Assembly (NCBI RefSeq): GCF_003171515.1
Contig: NC_089390.1
Span: forward strand, 2,108,001 to 2,172,000
DNA: 64,000 nucleotides
Reading direction: 5' to 3'
Source: Pyrenophora tritici-repentis
Lineage: Eukaryota > Ascomycota > Dothideomycetes > Pleosporales > Pleosporaceae
The position numbers were made by a program, and so were the translations under genes. Of the stretch, positions 1-11,215 are shown one piece after another. The notes beneath the pieces were generated by a model. The model saw only the letters and a list, made by a program, of their open reading frames with translations, was not told the DNA's origin and ran no database searches. The stretch's first letter is position 1. Each line of letters opens with the position of its first letter.

Positions 1-9
1 TAGACGTAC

Positions 10-1192
10 TCAAGACACTGTCATGTTTCCCATCTGAGCAGCCATGCGTTCCTCCTCCTTCCGCGCCCTGGCCGCCTCGGTCTCCTTTCGCATCGTCTCC
101 AAATTCCACTCATCTGAATCATCGTCATCACTATCCGCATCACTGTCTTGTGCCCAGTCGCCCTTTTCGAACATGGCCCTACCCGTGGCCTCCTTCATCT
201 TCTTGGCCTCTTCCTCGGCTTGTTTCTTGTCGACACGCTCCTTCTTCCATTTTGCAAAGGTTTCTGGTGTGACGGGTGTGAGTTTGCCGGTAAGCTTGTG
301 ACGCTCAGACTCAAGGAAGTCTTCGAGAGTGAGGGTGTTGAGTGGTGAGTTGGCCATGAGCGCCTTTTCGGCGGCACGTTGTTCCTTGGTCTTGATAACG
401 AACCTGTGGATCGTGTTAGTCCATGTGAGCGTGACCTTGGTATCTTCGAAAGATATGCGCGGCCCTTTGTTGTACAAGATTCGTAGTAATACATCTGTTG
501 TGTGGCGTTTTGAAGTGCGCTATCGGGCCACGATTTGCGCATGTAAGAAAAAGAAGAATAACGTACCCTGGCGGCAGAGAGTGCTTGTACATGCACTTGT
601 CTCCATTTGGACATATCCAGAACCAACCATACTTCTGGTCCTCGATAGCGGCAATAAAGTATTTGCACACCTTGTCCGTTGTTGTCTTGGGGTTGCCGTG
701 CTTGCTGAGAACGACCTGTCGCAGCTTGTCTTCGTCCCAGTTGTCCATGTTGTCTTTCTTCCGTCGCTCTTCTTCCTCTTCCTTCTCTTTGTCTCGGCTA
801 TCAGTGTACAAACTCCTCTTCTCCGTCTTGCGTTCGATAGCCAGGTCGTGGCTGAACTTGCACTTCTTGCCCTTTTCGCAGTTGCCCTTCTTGAAGAACT
901 GACATAGTACTGTTTTGGGGTCGGTTCCAAAGGGCACCTTCTGGACCTGTACAGGCTTGAAGAGCTCGGCGGTTTCCTTGCGTGCTTGCTCTGCCGCCAA
1001 CTTCTCCTTCTCGCGCTGCAACTTCTCCGCCGCCTTTCGCTTCTCATCGGGCGACCCTCCCGAGGCAGCTGTCGCCTTGATCTGCGCAATCTGTTTCTGG
1101 GCGGCTCCTCCCTTTTTGTTTTTCATACCAAAAGTCTTGTCCACGGCGACCTTTTTCACCTTGGGCTGCTCGCCCTTGCCTTTGGGTGCCAT
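10..1192 (-). CDS. TMA46: TMA46/ZC3H15-type CCCH zinc-finger protein, translation-associated
   Basis: Two exons, 1192-567 and 403-10, give 339 residues. The 163-nt intron (566-404) has a GTACGT donor and CACAG acceptor, and the join restores the conserved [15 protein letters not shown] stretch. Seen: a basic Lys-rich N-terminus, a CCCH finger at about residues 95-112 (C-x7-C-x5-C-x3-H), a second Cys/His finger at about 173-203 ending CMYKH, then a DFRP-like region with FLESERHKL and [12 protein letters not shown] and an acidic/charged C-terminal tail. Known for the family: Tma46 (human DFRP1/ZC3H15) binds and stabilises the developmentally regulated GTPase Rbg1/Drg1 and associates with translating ribosomes in the cytosol. 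The start is the first ATG before the conserved MAPKGKG-type N-terminus; an open frame continues upstream but lies in the promoter shared with OST4. Identification is firm. Confidence 0.93.
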
Positions 1193-1645
1193 GTTGGGTG
1201 ACTCTGTGCGGGCGTGGAAATGACAGTGGGGTGGGGTGAGGTGAGTTGGGGGTCCCGCGAACTTGGGGATCGAGTTGAGGTCGAGTTCGGTGCCTGGTGG
1301 TCGGTATAGCACACAGGATGTGTGTAATAAAGTGAGAATGACGCTTGTGTGGGGTGGATTTTCGAGTGGCGGAGTGACTTGCGCTAAGAGCCAGCCTGCC
1401 CTGCCAGGATCGCCGACATTCCCGAAGCTCCAATGTGGCCTCCAGCGCTCACATGAACCCCAGCAATCAATCACAGCACAACAACGGCCCCGACATTCCC
1501 GACTTCAAACTTGCCCTGTCGCTCTCACCTCCTGTAAGTTTTTGGCAATTTTATGCGGCAATTGAATCCACTGACAACTCCGCAGTCCATCTTGAAACCC
1601 TCCACACTACTGCCCACCTGTCATTGACGCGCCGTCAGCACCAAG
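1193..1645. promoter_or_regulatory. Divergent TMA46/OST4 upstream region with a possible spliced upstream ORF
   Basis: This is the only spacer between two outward-facing genes. On the plus strand it holds a likely 5'-UTR intron at 1534-1585 (GTAAGT donor, CTGAC branch, CGCAG acceptor). Splicing it joins an upstream ORF beginning at ATG 1453 to a TGA at 1625-1627, 40 codons in all, ending 18 nt before the OST4 start. No recognisable domain is present in that peptide. Confidence 0.5.
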
Positions 1646-1804
1646 ATGATTACCGACAGCCAACTCTACTCGCTCGCCATCTTCCTCGGAAGCGCTGCTA
1701 TGATGCTCATCGTGCTATATCATTTCCTCGAGGTCAACTCGGAAGACCACAAGGTCCAGGAGAAACCCAATTCCGCAGCGGGCAAGTCAAAGGCCAAGGC
1801 ATAA
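1646..1804 (+). CDS. OST4: Oligosaccharyltransferase subunit OST4 (52-residue membrane protein)
   Basis: A single-exon mini-gene of 52 codons plus stop. The protein starts MITDSQLYSLAIFLG and runs straight into one hydrophobic segment (about residues 8-27) with the pattern SLAIFLGSAAMMLIVLYHF, followed by a short polar, Lys/Ala-rich tail. This closely parallels yeast Ost4 (36 residues, MISDEQL...SLAI...LIVIYH). In the family, Ost4 spans the ER membrane and links Ost3/Ost6 to the catalytic Stt3 subunit of the oligosaccharyltransferase that transfers the glycan to Asn. The fungal copy here is about 16 residues longer at the cytosolic or lumenal tail. It is so short that automatic annotation may miss it. 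The start is fixed by the family, where the first Met directly precedes the anchor. Confidence 0.92.
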   Translation: MITDSQLYSLAIFLGSAAMMLIVLYHFLEVNSEDHKVQEKPNSAAGKSKAKA

Positions 1805-2192
1805 GGGATATCACATTTTACTGGCACCAGGGAATTAAGAATGCTGCAAAGGCATGCAGGGGACGGAGAGGAAACTATACCATTCACACATCAAGAAGAC
1901 GCATGTCAAACACCAGCATGGAGTTATGGCGTACACCACATGGCACATGTCACAACCAGACCATGAGCCCGGACGGATACATGGGACCGTGTTCTGCTTA
2001 TCACACCTGTATAATACCATATTCGATTAAGCAAGATATGGCATGTACTGTGTTTTCATTTACTTCAACTATGTACTCGACAAAGCCAACCAAATGCGTG
2101 AAGCTTTCTCAGTGGGTATACGCGTAATTGTCAGAGATACAAAAAAACAATAGCAGATGAGATCCCATCGCCTAAAGACACTACCATCTCCG
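1805..2192. other. Convergent 3' region of OST4 and the C2H2/AT-hook gene
   Basis: Moderately AT-rich with short A runs (such as near 2140). No conserved ORF, repeat or RNA is seen; it is taken as the two 3' UTRs and terminator region. Confidence 0.5.
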
Positions 2193-5100
2193 TTAATATT
2201 CTGCATCGACTAGCTCCTCTTCTGTCTCCTCAGTCTCAATGAGGCCTCTTCTGCGTTTCTCGTTCACCAGCGTCGCACCTCCGCGATCCATGCCCGGCCC
2301 TCCAATGCGCTTCTTATGCGACACGAGTCTATCATGTGCATCACGAGCTTCTTGTTCTGCCGTATATTTTGCTGGACGCCCACGACCCCGATGGGCAACT
2401 GCCGACGGCTGTGGTGACCACGATGAACGAATTGCCTCTAAACGTTCTGGTTCGACGGTAATCCGTGGAGTGACTTGTCGACCTTGTGCATCGTTCAGAT
2501 ACGACTCCACCTCAGAATCATGTGAATCTAGATTATTAAGTGTTAGATAAGATGTACGAACTCAATCCATCTAAAGCAAACGCCCTCTAACTATCTTCCT
2601 TACCAGAGAGACCCCCGGCTGGTCCGTCACCGAGCTTCCATGACAAATCACTGAAGTGGTTCTGCTGTAGATGGCCGCGCCAGTCACTCTCTAGGTCAAA
2701 AGAAAATGGCCGGTGACGTTCGAGTCTCATATTGGTCATGGGATCAAAGTTGGTGACTTCTTTGCCACAGTCGTCCCATAGGCACTCTAGAGTTTTCCGG
2801 TGCGTCTCCTTCCGATGTACCTTGAAGACGTGTTTTTGCAACGTTTCCAGGTTGTGCAAAATGGCCTTGCAATTTTGCCACTTGCAATTGTACACCGGAT
2901 ACTGGCGAACAACACTCGGCGACCTGGAATCGATGCGAATTGACTCGTTGCTCTGGCCCGTGGAAACATTGCGCAAAGAGCTCGGTTGCGGAGGTTGGTA
3001 ACTCAACGAGCCGGTTTGACCATTTGCGCCTGTGCGAGATTGTGCTGCAGCAGATCCATGAATCGCTTTCCTCCATCCAACTGGACGACCCTTCTTCTTG
3101 GGAAGCGGTTTTCCATCAGGGCCGTACTTAGTGGCTGAACGGAAAGCTTGGTATCCTACTCCACCAGCAGCACCGCTAGACGGACGAGGAGCACTGGAAT
3201 TCATCGGCGCGAAATTAATTGGACGTTTGGGTGTTGTCGGGCCTGCACCGTCTGGGAAAGAATGTCGAGGAGGTCGACCGCGGCGCTTTTGCTTGAACGG
3301 ATTGATTGCTTCTGGTAAAGCTTGGACCCTGGCTTGCGCCCCACCTTCACCGCCAATCGCGTTGGTCGGAGCTCGGGGGGCCTGTGCTCTCTCGTCCTCA
3401 TCCGAATCATCCTCATCGTCCGCATCCTCTGTCAAAGCTTGGACACCGTTCTTGAAGTAACCTGGTGGTGGGTTTCCAGGATCGATCAAATCCCAGCGAA
3501 TCGTACTAAGATCCGCGTCGAATGTGATCTGAGTTAAAGTTGTCCTAAGTCCGTCGAGATGTTGATTAAGGTTCCTCTCCGATGGGTGTCTGCCACAAGC
3601 AAGAAGAACATCTCGTGCGATTGTGGCGGGGTTGTAGGTGTTACGACGTAGAGCTTTCTTCTTATCCAGTGGCTCGACATAACTTGTATATCGAAGTTCA
3701 CTAGGCGGCTGAACTGGTTGAGGTAGGGATGCTTGTGGCGGATGGGCGGGAGCAGGTGCATGGGAGATGGGGAAATTCAGGGTTGCGGGCTCCTGGTCGA
3801 CGTGCATTGCGTCCTGGGAACTTGGCTGCGGAGATCCGTATGTATGAAGAGAGTCTGTGTTTAGCCTTTTGGGTGGCGGTCCCATCTCGTCTTCGTCTGA
3901 TAGCTGGGTAAGGTCGACAAGGTCACTCAGATTGCGCTTGCGCGCTGCTTCCTCTTTGTTTGCGGGTTTTCTCAGCTCAGGTTTTATTGGGACCATTTCA
4001 GCAACGGGCACTGGGGTAGGTGCGGCCGGGGTATCGTCCGGGAATGACGAGTAGGTTACTCCATTTGCTGGTGAGGCAGCCGCTGGCCTGTATTGTGGAC
4101 TTGGCACACCAGGTGTCGTGACTTCCCTCTTCATGACGGCAGGGGGTACGGGAGGTTTCGGCGCTGGAACCGGTGTAGGTTGGGGTACGGACTTGCGAGA
4201 CGCTGAATTGACGTCTGGTACAGCCGTAAGTAAATTCTTGGCGAAAGCAGCACGATCTAGTTTCAGACCCATGTGCTCTAATTGTTCGCATAGTTCAATA
4301 TAAGATGGGTTACGGTTTAGCATGTTTAGCACCTGACTGCCTTCGATTTTTTGGACCTCATTCTGGGCGTTGAGATATACCGCCGCTGCGTTGGCTAGAT
4401 GAGCCTTCTTCTCAGGTGGCCAAACAGTGTTTCCCGTGGCTCGCTTGGGAGGGCGTAGGTCAACTGTGTCTCTGGACACTGTCTTCTTCTTTGAGCTGAT
4501 AGGCTGAGGTGTGTTGGCTTGGGCAGGTTGTACGGCCTGCGCAGCTGCGGCTGCAGCTGTGGAGGGGGCTTTGCTTTGCACCGTGGGCGACTTGGGTTTT
4601 GCTTTACGTTCTTCGTCCCAAATGCGTGCCAGCATAGCTGGATCTTGTCTGTTCAACTCGCGCATCTTGGCCATCACCTCACGGATCTGAGTCTCCAACG
4701 CTTGGGCCGCATCGTTGCCAGTCGGTGCTGCAGAGGCTGTCTCAGCAGCGTTTGGCTGTTGTTTTTGAGCCGTCATCGACCTTGACTGCGATTGTCGTAG
4801 TTGGTTCTCCTCCTGCTGTCGCTTGCGCTCCTCTTCTTTTTTCTGCTCTTCTATCTTACGCGCCTCCTCGGCAATCCTTTCCTCTTCTGCGCGCTGTGCA
4901 TCCTCCATCGCCTTCTGCGCGGCCTGTTTACGCTGGTATTCCGGCCACGGATCATACACTGCCAGTGGATCTACGGTGGTGGTACTTTGAGCACTGTATG
5001 TATCAGCCATAGTGGCAGTGGGCGCTGGTTGTGCGATTGCGCTCGAAGGCATTTGCGCGTTGCCGTAGTTGTAGGCCGTCGACGATGTGGCGTTCTGAGA

Positions 5101-5805
5101 GCTACGCGAGGCGTCGACGCTAGGGAGTTGTCGGTCGCTATAGTCTGTATAGTGTTGGTTTGCCGTAGCCGTCATAGTCGCAGTTCTCACGTTACTGGCA
5201 GGTACATTGTTGTATTGGGGCTGGGCTGGGCTGGCGGAACGCTGTTGTTGCTGATTGTATATTGTCTGTGCCCTCTGTGAGGGATAGCCTGCCGTCATAG
5301 CAGGGGACGGTAAACCTCGACTTGCTGGCTGTGTGCGGTTCGTGTTGACACTGCGGGGACGTGGTTGCGACTGCGCATAAGCCGGCTGCGCCTGCACTTG
5401 TGGTGAATGTGAATTGCCTGTCGTATAGTGACCAGAGTGCGAAGCCGTGGCATTGCCTGCGGTGAAGGCCGTTTGGTTAGTCACCGCTGTGTTATTATTC
5501 GTATAAGATGGATTGCTCATGTTGCGCAGAACTTCGGCAGCGCGACTCGTCGTCTCTCGCGTGCTGCCATAGTTGGTGCCATTCCATGAATTGTCCTGAC
5601 CCGTGGCATAGCCGTTATTCTGATTCGCGTACAATTGTGGCTGATAGGACATGTAGTCCTGTGCCTGAGTCGGCGGCGGCTGCTGGTACTGACGGGGCGC
5701 GGGCGCGACATTGTTCGAAGCAGATGCGGTCTGGTAAGTCGAGTACGGCTGGGCGGAGCTTTGCTGGTACGGATAGCTGTATTGATTGTAATTGTTGGAT
5801 GACAT
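2193..5805 (-). CDS. Large nuclear C2H2 zinc-finger / AT-hook protein, function unknown
   Basis: Two exons, 5805-2604 and 2527-2193, give 1178 residues; the 76-nt intron has a GTAAGG donor and CTAG acceptor. Visible parts: a Gln/Asn/Tyr/Pro-rich low-complexity N-terminus (about 1-290), a charged coiled-coil segment (about 290-340), a compact conserved-looking block around 460-535 (EKKAHLANAAAVYLN onward), another near 715-790 (ALRRNTYNPATIARDVL), and AT-hook-like motifs near 838 (KRRGRPPR) and 900 (KKKGRPVG). These are followed by a C2H2 finger near 970-995 (C-x4-C-x12-H-x4-H), a second Cys pair/His pair with a long loop near 1005-1060, and a third GRGRP motif near 1112. This combination fits a chromatin or DNA-binding subunit. 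A relation to SWI/SNF-RSC accessory subunits that carry similar CxWxxC fingers is only a guess. No catalytic domain is visible. Confidence 0.85.
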
Positions 5806-6251
5806 GGCGGGTGTGTGTTCTAGAGCCTAGGAGCCCACCTATAGCCTCGGTACAGGTGAGGTAGGTAGGGCAACAGCATGGAGAATGCCGGTTCGCGTAC
5901 AGGGGGCGAGTATGGTAAAGAGTCGCTTTGAATCCCGATGGACGTGGGGTGATTCCAGCGCGACACTTTACTATCACCGTGTATAGTGTACACGCCAAGT
6001 ACGCCGACAGCGAGACAGACTACCTGCGACGCGTGCTGGAAGTACTAACGTCCCGGCACTCATCCATCATTCCGACGCGCGCGTTGGGTTGGCGGCTTGC
6101 ATGGGCCGGACGTGTCGGCGTTCCGGCAAAACCATCACTCCGGCGCTAACGAAGCGACGGCCCAGCACAATGAGTCCCCCGACTCTCAATTTTGTGTTGC
6201 GACCACGAACTTTGTCTACTAACCCGACAACCCGCCACATCCACAGCAAAA
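5806..6251. promoter_or_regulatory. Divergent promoter region between the C2H2/AT-hook gene and RPL26
   Basis: 446 nt between two outward-facing start codons. Short open frames occur on both strands but none resembles a protein. No specific operator is identified. Confidence 0.5.
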
Positions 6252-6814
6252 ATGACCAAGGTCCAGTCAATGGTCGCGAGCTCTCGCCGCAAATCGCGAA
6301 AGGCACACTTCAGTGCGCCGAGTAGTGTGCGTCGGGTCATCATGAGCGTATGAAGAGACTTGGAACAATGCAATGGACATGTTCTAACAACCTTCAGGCG
6401 CCTTTGAGTAAGGAGCTCCGCGAGAAGCACGGAGTGCGCAGCATTCCCATCCGCAAGGATGTAAGTACCCTCAGTTTGCTTCCTCCTTGCCTTTGTGTGC
6501 TAATTTTTTCAGGACGAGATCACCGTCGTCCGCGGCTCCAACAAAGGACGTGAGGGCAAGGTTTCATCCGTCTACCGTCTCAAGTACTGCATCCACGTCA
6601 ACGGCAGTGCGTAGCCCTGAAATCACCTCTGGCTTCCGTCGTACTAAGTTGAAACACAGTCGTCCGCGAGAAGAGCAACGGCCAATCGGTCCCCATCCCC
6701 ATCGCTCCCTCCAAGGTCGTTGTCACCAAGCTCAAGCTCGACAAGGACCGTGAGTCCATCCTGGAGCGCAAGAGCGCCGGTCGCGAGGAGAAGAAGAAGC
6801 AGAGGGAGGCATAA
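6252..6814 (+). CDS. RPL26: 60S ribosomal protein L26 (uL24)
   Basis: Four exons, 6252-6347, 6398-6460, 6513-6606 and 6660-6814, give 135 residues. The introns of 50, 52 and 53 nt have GTATGA, GTAAGT and GTGCGT donors. The N-terminus has the typical [11 protein letters not shown] basic stretch. Exon 2 encodes [19 protein letters not shown]. Exon 3 carries the KOW motif ([13 protein letters not shown]), and exon 4 the [15 protein letters not shown] strand and basic Lys-rich end. uL24 binds 5.8S/25S rRNA near the polypeptide exit tunnel. Several introns close to the 5' end are usual for filamentous fungal ribosomal genes. Length matches the family. Confidence 0.97.
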
Positions 6815-9800
6815 GCGCTCACTTTTGTTTCTTGGTTGACGACACATCACGGCTTCGAGGGACATCGACACGAGCTCTCGTACTCACCCGCAGTGGATGA
6901 AATGCATATCATGGGTTCACGGTCTGGGCATGCGATGCGCGCATGAAAAGCAGGGCGTTATACCGGCTTCTAGCTCGAACAATGGACTTGCCGTCATGCG
7001 GCCCCGTCGAAATATTCTGTTCGAAATGATACCAACGATGGATCTGGAGTTTGGCAATCAATCGGATTTGTTACTCCTGCCGTCGCCGTGAAAAGTCTAC
7101 ACGTGATGTTTCCAATCACGCTAGGATATCTGCTCATCAACCGTATCCCTTGGTTGCCGTGAGCTATACGACTAGCGAAGAGTAAAGACCGATGGCAATA
7201 GCCGTTGCTCGCCTGCAGATCGTCTTCGAGATATTCGATGAAGGAGATGATTTGATGGTGAGACACATTTCTACAATTATGATAGGTTTTGTATGTTGAT
7301 GGAAGCATGTGATGCTTCGACATACTGCCTATGATGAAATCGGATCCTTGATCATCTTTTGATTCTTTGCCAATGATGTTTATTTTGCTTTACTTGTCTG
7401 GCCGGTATACTGTTCACGAGCGAAGTTGTTCCTCCATGGCATGGTCCCGAACTACAACACCCCACGAGGTGAGTATAATACAATCAATACCACACTCTTC
7501 TCCAATCTACTCTGTAAATGCTCTCTTATCTCACGCTCGCCCCTTACCTATCTCTCATCATGCATCTAGAAACAGCTTGATCACGTCTTTCAAGCAGCAC
7601 GCCTAGATAGGCCGAGAAAGAAGACTCTTGGATGACGTCTTGTGTCTCTAAATAGAAGGTGTTTCTGTTTCAGCTAACGTATGTTTGGGCTCGGTTATGC
7701 ATGTACGATGGTGCTACTGCATGTTGTGGTACCGTAGGTTTGGCTTGAGTCTTGGGCCTTAGTTTCTATTTGCTTTTTTGCCTTTGTTAGTTTGCACTTT
7801 TTAGTGGAGCACTGGGGGCTTACTACGGAGAACTTTGGTGGGTTTATCGTCGATGTCGATTTTCGATCTCGAATAGTGTGGATATTGGGTTGAAGGGGGC
7901 GCAGTCTCATTGGGTCGGGAGGTTCATGTCGTGGTGGATAGGTGTTGTAGGTTCGCGCTAAGAGTGGATGGCGGAGGTACGGAGATGGAAGATATTTTTG
8001 TGTAGGACATGTGTGGAGGAGATGTGGTTGACTAGAGGAGTTTGAATCTAAAATGTAAAGGGCTGTATACTGATTTGGAATTGTACAGATGTTGGCTTAG
8101 GTAGTGTGGGCAGTGGTTAGGCTGAGCTGGTCGAGGTAATGTGGTATGTCAGAGAACAGATGGTAGCGAGTATATGTACTGGCATTAAACTTATGAGGTT
8201 TCCGTATTGCAATGGTATAATACACGAATACAGATTCTGGTGACGAATATGGAAAGATGATGTATTGTAGACCAGATAAACCATGTGTGAGATTTTTTTG
8301 AGGATCTGTATATGGTTGTATTTTCCCACCATGGAATGTGCTATTTGAAATCCCTCCTACCCATTCCATTCTACCTTCATCAGGAAATTATATCCATCCA
8401 ACCCAACTTACCCTGACGCCCAGACCCCGCGATCTCACGGCCACGAAGACTACCCAGCGTATCGACCTTACCATGATGGAATCATCCGATCTTTAGCCAC
8501 ATACCCGGAACAACGCGGAGACACACTGCTTACTGCTCCTTACTACTCCTGGGTACGACTCGGCGCGGTGACAGCCATTGGACGGAAGCGCAAATTAAGA
8601 TTTACGAAACCTTCGTATTCGGAGGTCGGTAGAATCATCGGAGGCCGCGGGGCGGAGCGGAAGTTGGACAAAGAATTTTGTGTTGTACATATTTTAGGGC
8701 ATGTATGGAGGATGGGGTTGATTGGGTAAGTGAGCGGTGGCGAGTGGCGGGTTGGTTATTAGTAGACGACTAGAGGGGGGAAGTTATTGGCGGTAGTGGA
8801 GGGGCCGTGTCTCGTATGTGAGATGGCGACATGATGAGATACGCGATTTGCTTGGGTGATGTTGATAGTCTATGCAGTTGTACGTGTAACGTGATTCAAT
8901 CTTTTGACAGGCTCGTTTGCTCCCCCCCCCACCTTCCCGATTTCCAAGTCACAAACACCTGGTTTCCAGTAAATTGGTATTATAGGGCTTCGTCACAACT
9001 TCTAAACGTGGCTTCAATGTATGTAAAGCACGCCTAGTTACGGACTGGGAATACACATCCAAGGTTGTTTGGAAACAATCTAGACCATTGCTCTCGCATG
9101 CTTTTGCATGCTACTATATGCTTGATTTAATCTAATCGGGTTCGCAATCGCGATAACAATGGTAGTTTGAACGAACTTGCTTCTTGCAATGCTCCACTGT
9201 ACACTCGATTGAGGGGTTGGGAAAAGGAATATATGAAGCCTGCAAAGACCCACGTGCGGTGACATGTTCCCCCCCCACATGCACCGTTTTACATTTACCG
9301 TTTTGTATGGAAAAAAGCACGAGGCTTGCTCCAGATATGAAAAGCTGCTGTTCCAGCTCACCTGACGTTGCTTATTGCGCGTTCGCGTATCTACGTGTCG
9401 ATGCTTCTGTTGGAGGACCGCCATGTCAGGTTTGACAGATGCAAGTGCCGCTCCACATGCCGTTAATATCAGATGGACGGTGGTTTCTTGAACGCTTGGA
9501 TGAAAAAGGCTGCCTTGGGCTGATGGTATGGCGTACATGGATTTTCCCCAGACGCAGGCGCGCCTGAAGAAACATGTGCAAACGCGTCTTTGATTGGAGC
9601 AAGGAGAAATGAATTACCAGGCGTACCGTCGCGTCTTACGAGAGCCTAGTGTTGGCGGCGTAGACACTGTTTCGTATCGGAGCTTGGAGGTAGGGACAAG
9701 GCTCGTTGCTCAGACAGGGTAGATTGGTGCACACAAAGTTGCTATGATGCGCAGGTGTTCTTCTTTGTCCATATTCAATGCTTTGGAAGGGTATTGGAAG

Positions 9801-10966
9801 GGCTTTGGCGTTGCAGAGTAGTGTGCCGCCACTGCCGTGGTGCAAGGCCAGGCCTGTCTGGTGGCTCGTTAGCTGCATGGCATTTGTTTTGCCGACGGTT
9901 GGAGAAGGCGATTGTCTTCTTGGGATCGATTGATGACTGCCAAGCGCATTGTACTGTACTTATGTGAGCACTGGCGGAAGGAGGTCCTGGATAAGTGAGC
10001 TAATATGGGCAGTCGCAGCGGGCCGGGGTGGGGGTGTGTGACAGATTGTTAATGACAACGGACGGATGTAGCCACAATCAATGAGTCGGTGACGGGTCAC
10101 GATGCTTGGTCAAAGATAGATGATGGTGTATGTAGACGACACGGTTTATGCGCTTATGTCTTACAGCGCGTGGTTAGCAAACAGGCTGAGTCAGGGGCCG
10201 AGGTTTCCTTTGGTTTCAGATGGCAGGCGCAGGTAAGTTACGAAGGAGGGGCTTCGTCGCTTCGTATTCCTCCACCCACGCCCGAGGCAGCTGGCGGCCA
10301 TTGGAGCGCGCGCGTCTTGTGTTTTTATTGCAATTGTGCCATGACAGTCGACAGTTTCGAATCATTGTCGCAAAGGCGTGATGAGGGTGTGACGACGACC
10401 TGACGACGCCCCGAGTCTACGGCCGACCAACAGACAGGTAAGCCGTTGTGGCCAAATGTGCAGCAATGACTGCAGTAGTATGACGAGCGGCAGCAGCTCG
10501 AGATGCGCAGAGCCGTGCCCAAATGTGGACCATGGCAGGGCACTACTGCCTGTGCCTGTGCATGTGCATATACGGCACTGGTACTGGTATCTAGTGTAGC
10601 CTTTACTTAGGCACAAAGACTACTGCGGACGCTACCGACTACGGTCAGGGCAACAAACTTTGGACCTGCATGCTGACCTTTTCCGTCTGACTGTCTTTCT
10701 TACTACATACTCTCACCATGATGCGAGGCGTTTTTCATGAGCGCGCGTACGGTACAGAAGGAAGCAGGAGAGCGGTCAGTCCTGATTCGTGAGGGTTGAT
10801 CGTAGAGGGGAAATGATGCGAATCCTTGTCCATGTCCCCGTTTGTGTCGAGGTTTCATGCGACCAGAATGAGATCGGCGGCGCGGCGACGACAGCAATTA
10901 CGGAAGCAGATTCCCTCTTGGTAGGCGGCGTTTGCAGGTTATGTGGCAACATGGCAGCAGTGAATG

Positions 10967-10990
10967 CAGTGAATGCAGTGAATGCAGTCA
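10967..10990 (+). repeat. 9-bp tandem repeat (unit TGAATGCAG)
   Basis: Three exact head-to-tail copies of TGAATGCAG follow a GCAG, with a degenerate fourth copy. The array lies in the gene-poor block about 950 nt before the kelch-like gene. It is a simple minisatellite with no coding context. Confidence 0.8.
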
Positions 10991-11215
10991 ATGGCAAAGG
11001 TACATGTTCGGGGCAAAACTAACCATCGTCTTCGTCTTACCATCTTGTCATGGCCCAGGTCCGACACTGGGCTGTTTCTTCGCTGCACGCAGCCCTGGAG
11101 GCCCTTCTTGGCTAACTAGGCCGCTAAATGCTCTCGGCCAAGGCCAGGGGCAAAGGCGAATAACGAGGCTTTTGGGCGCACGTCATTGGCCTGTCTCACC
11201 AGCAACCCCCTGACT

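Noticed and set aside
416..1474. A longer version of TMA46 starting upstream of 1192 and reading through the intron
   Set aside because: The family N-terminus begins at the 1192 ATG, and the read-through end lacks the conserved DFRP segment that the spliced exon restores.
8925..9280. Two long C homopolymers (and others near 40426 and 60611 on either strand)
   Set aside because: Simple runs in non-coding DNA, prone to sequencing length error; no evidence of function.
9080..9538. A 152-codon minus-strand frame in the gene-poor block
   Set aside because: No recognisable domain, unusual composition, no nearby splice partner. Could be tested by transcript data, but not supported here.
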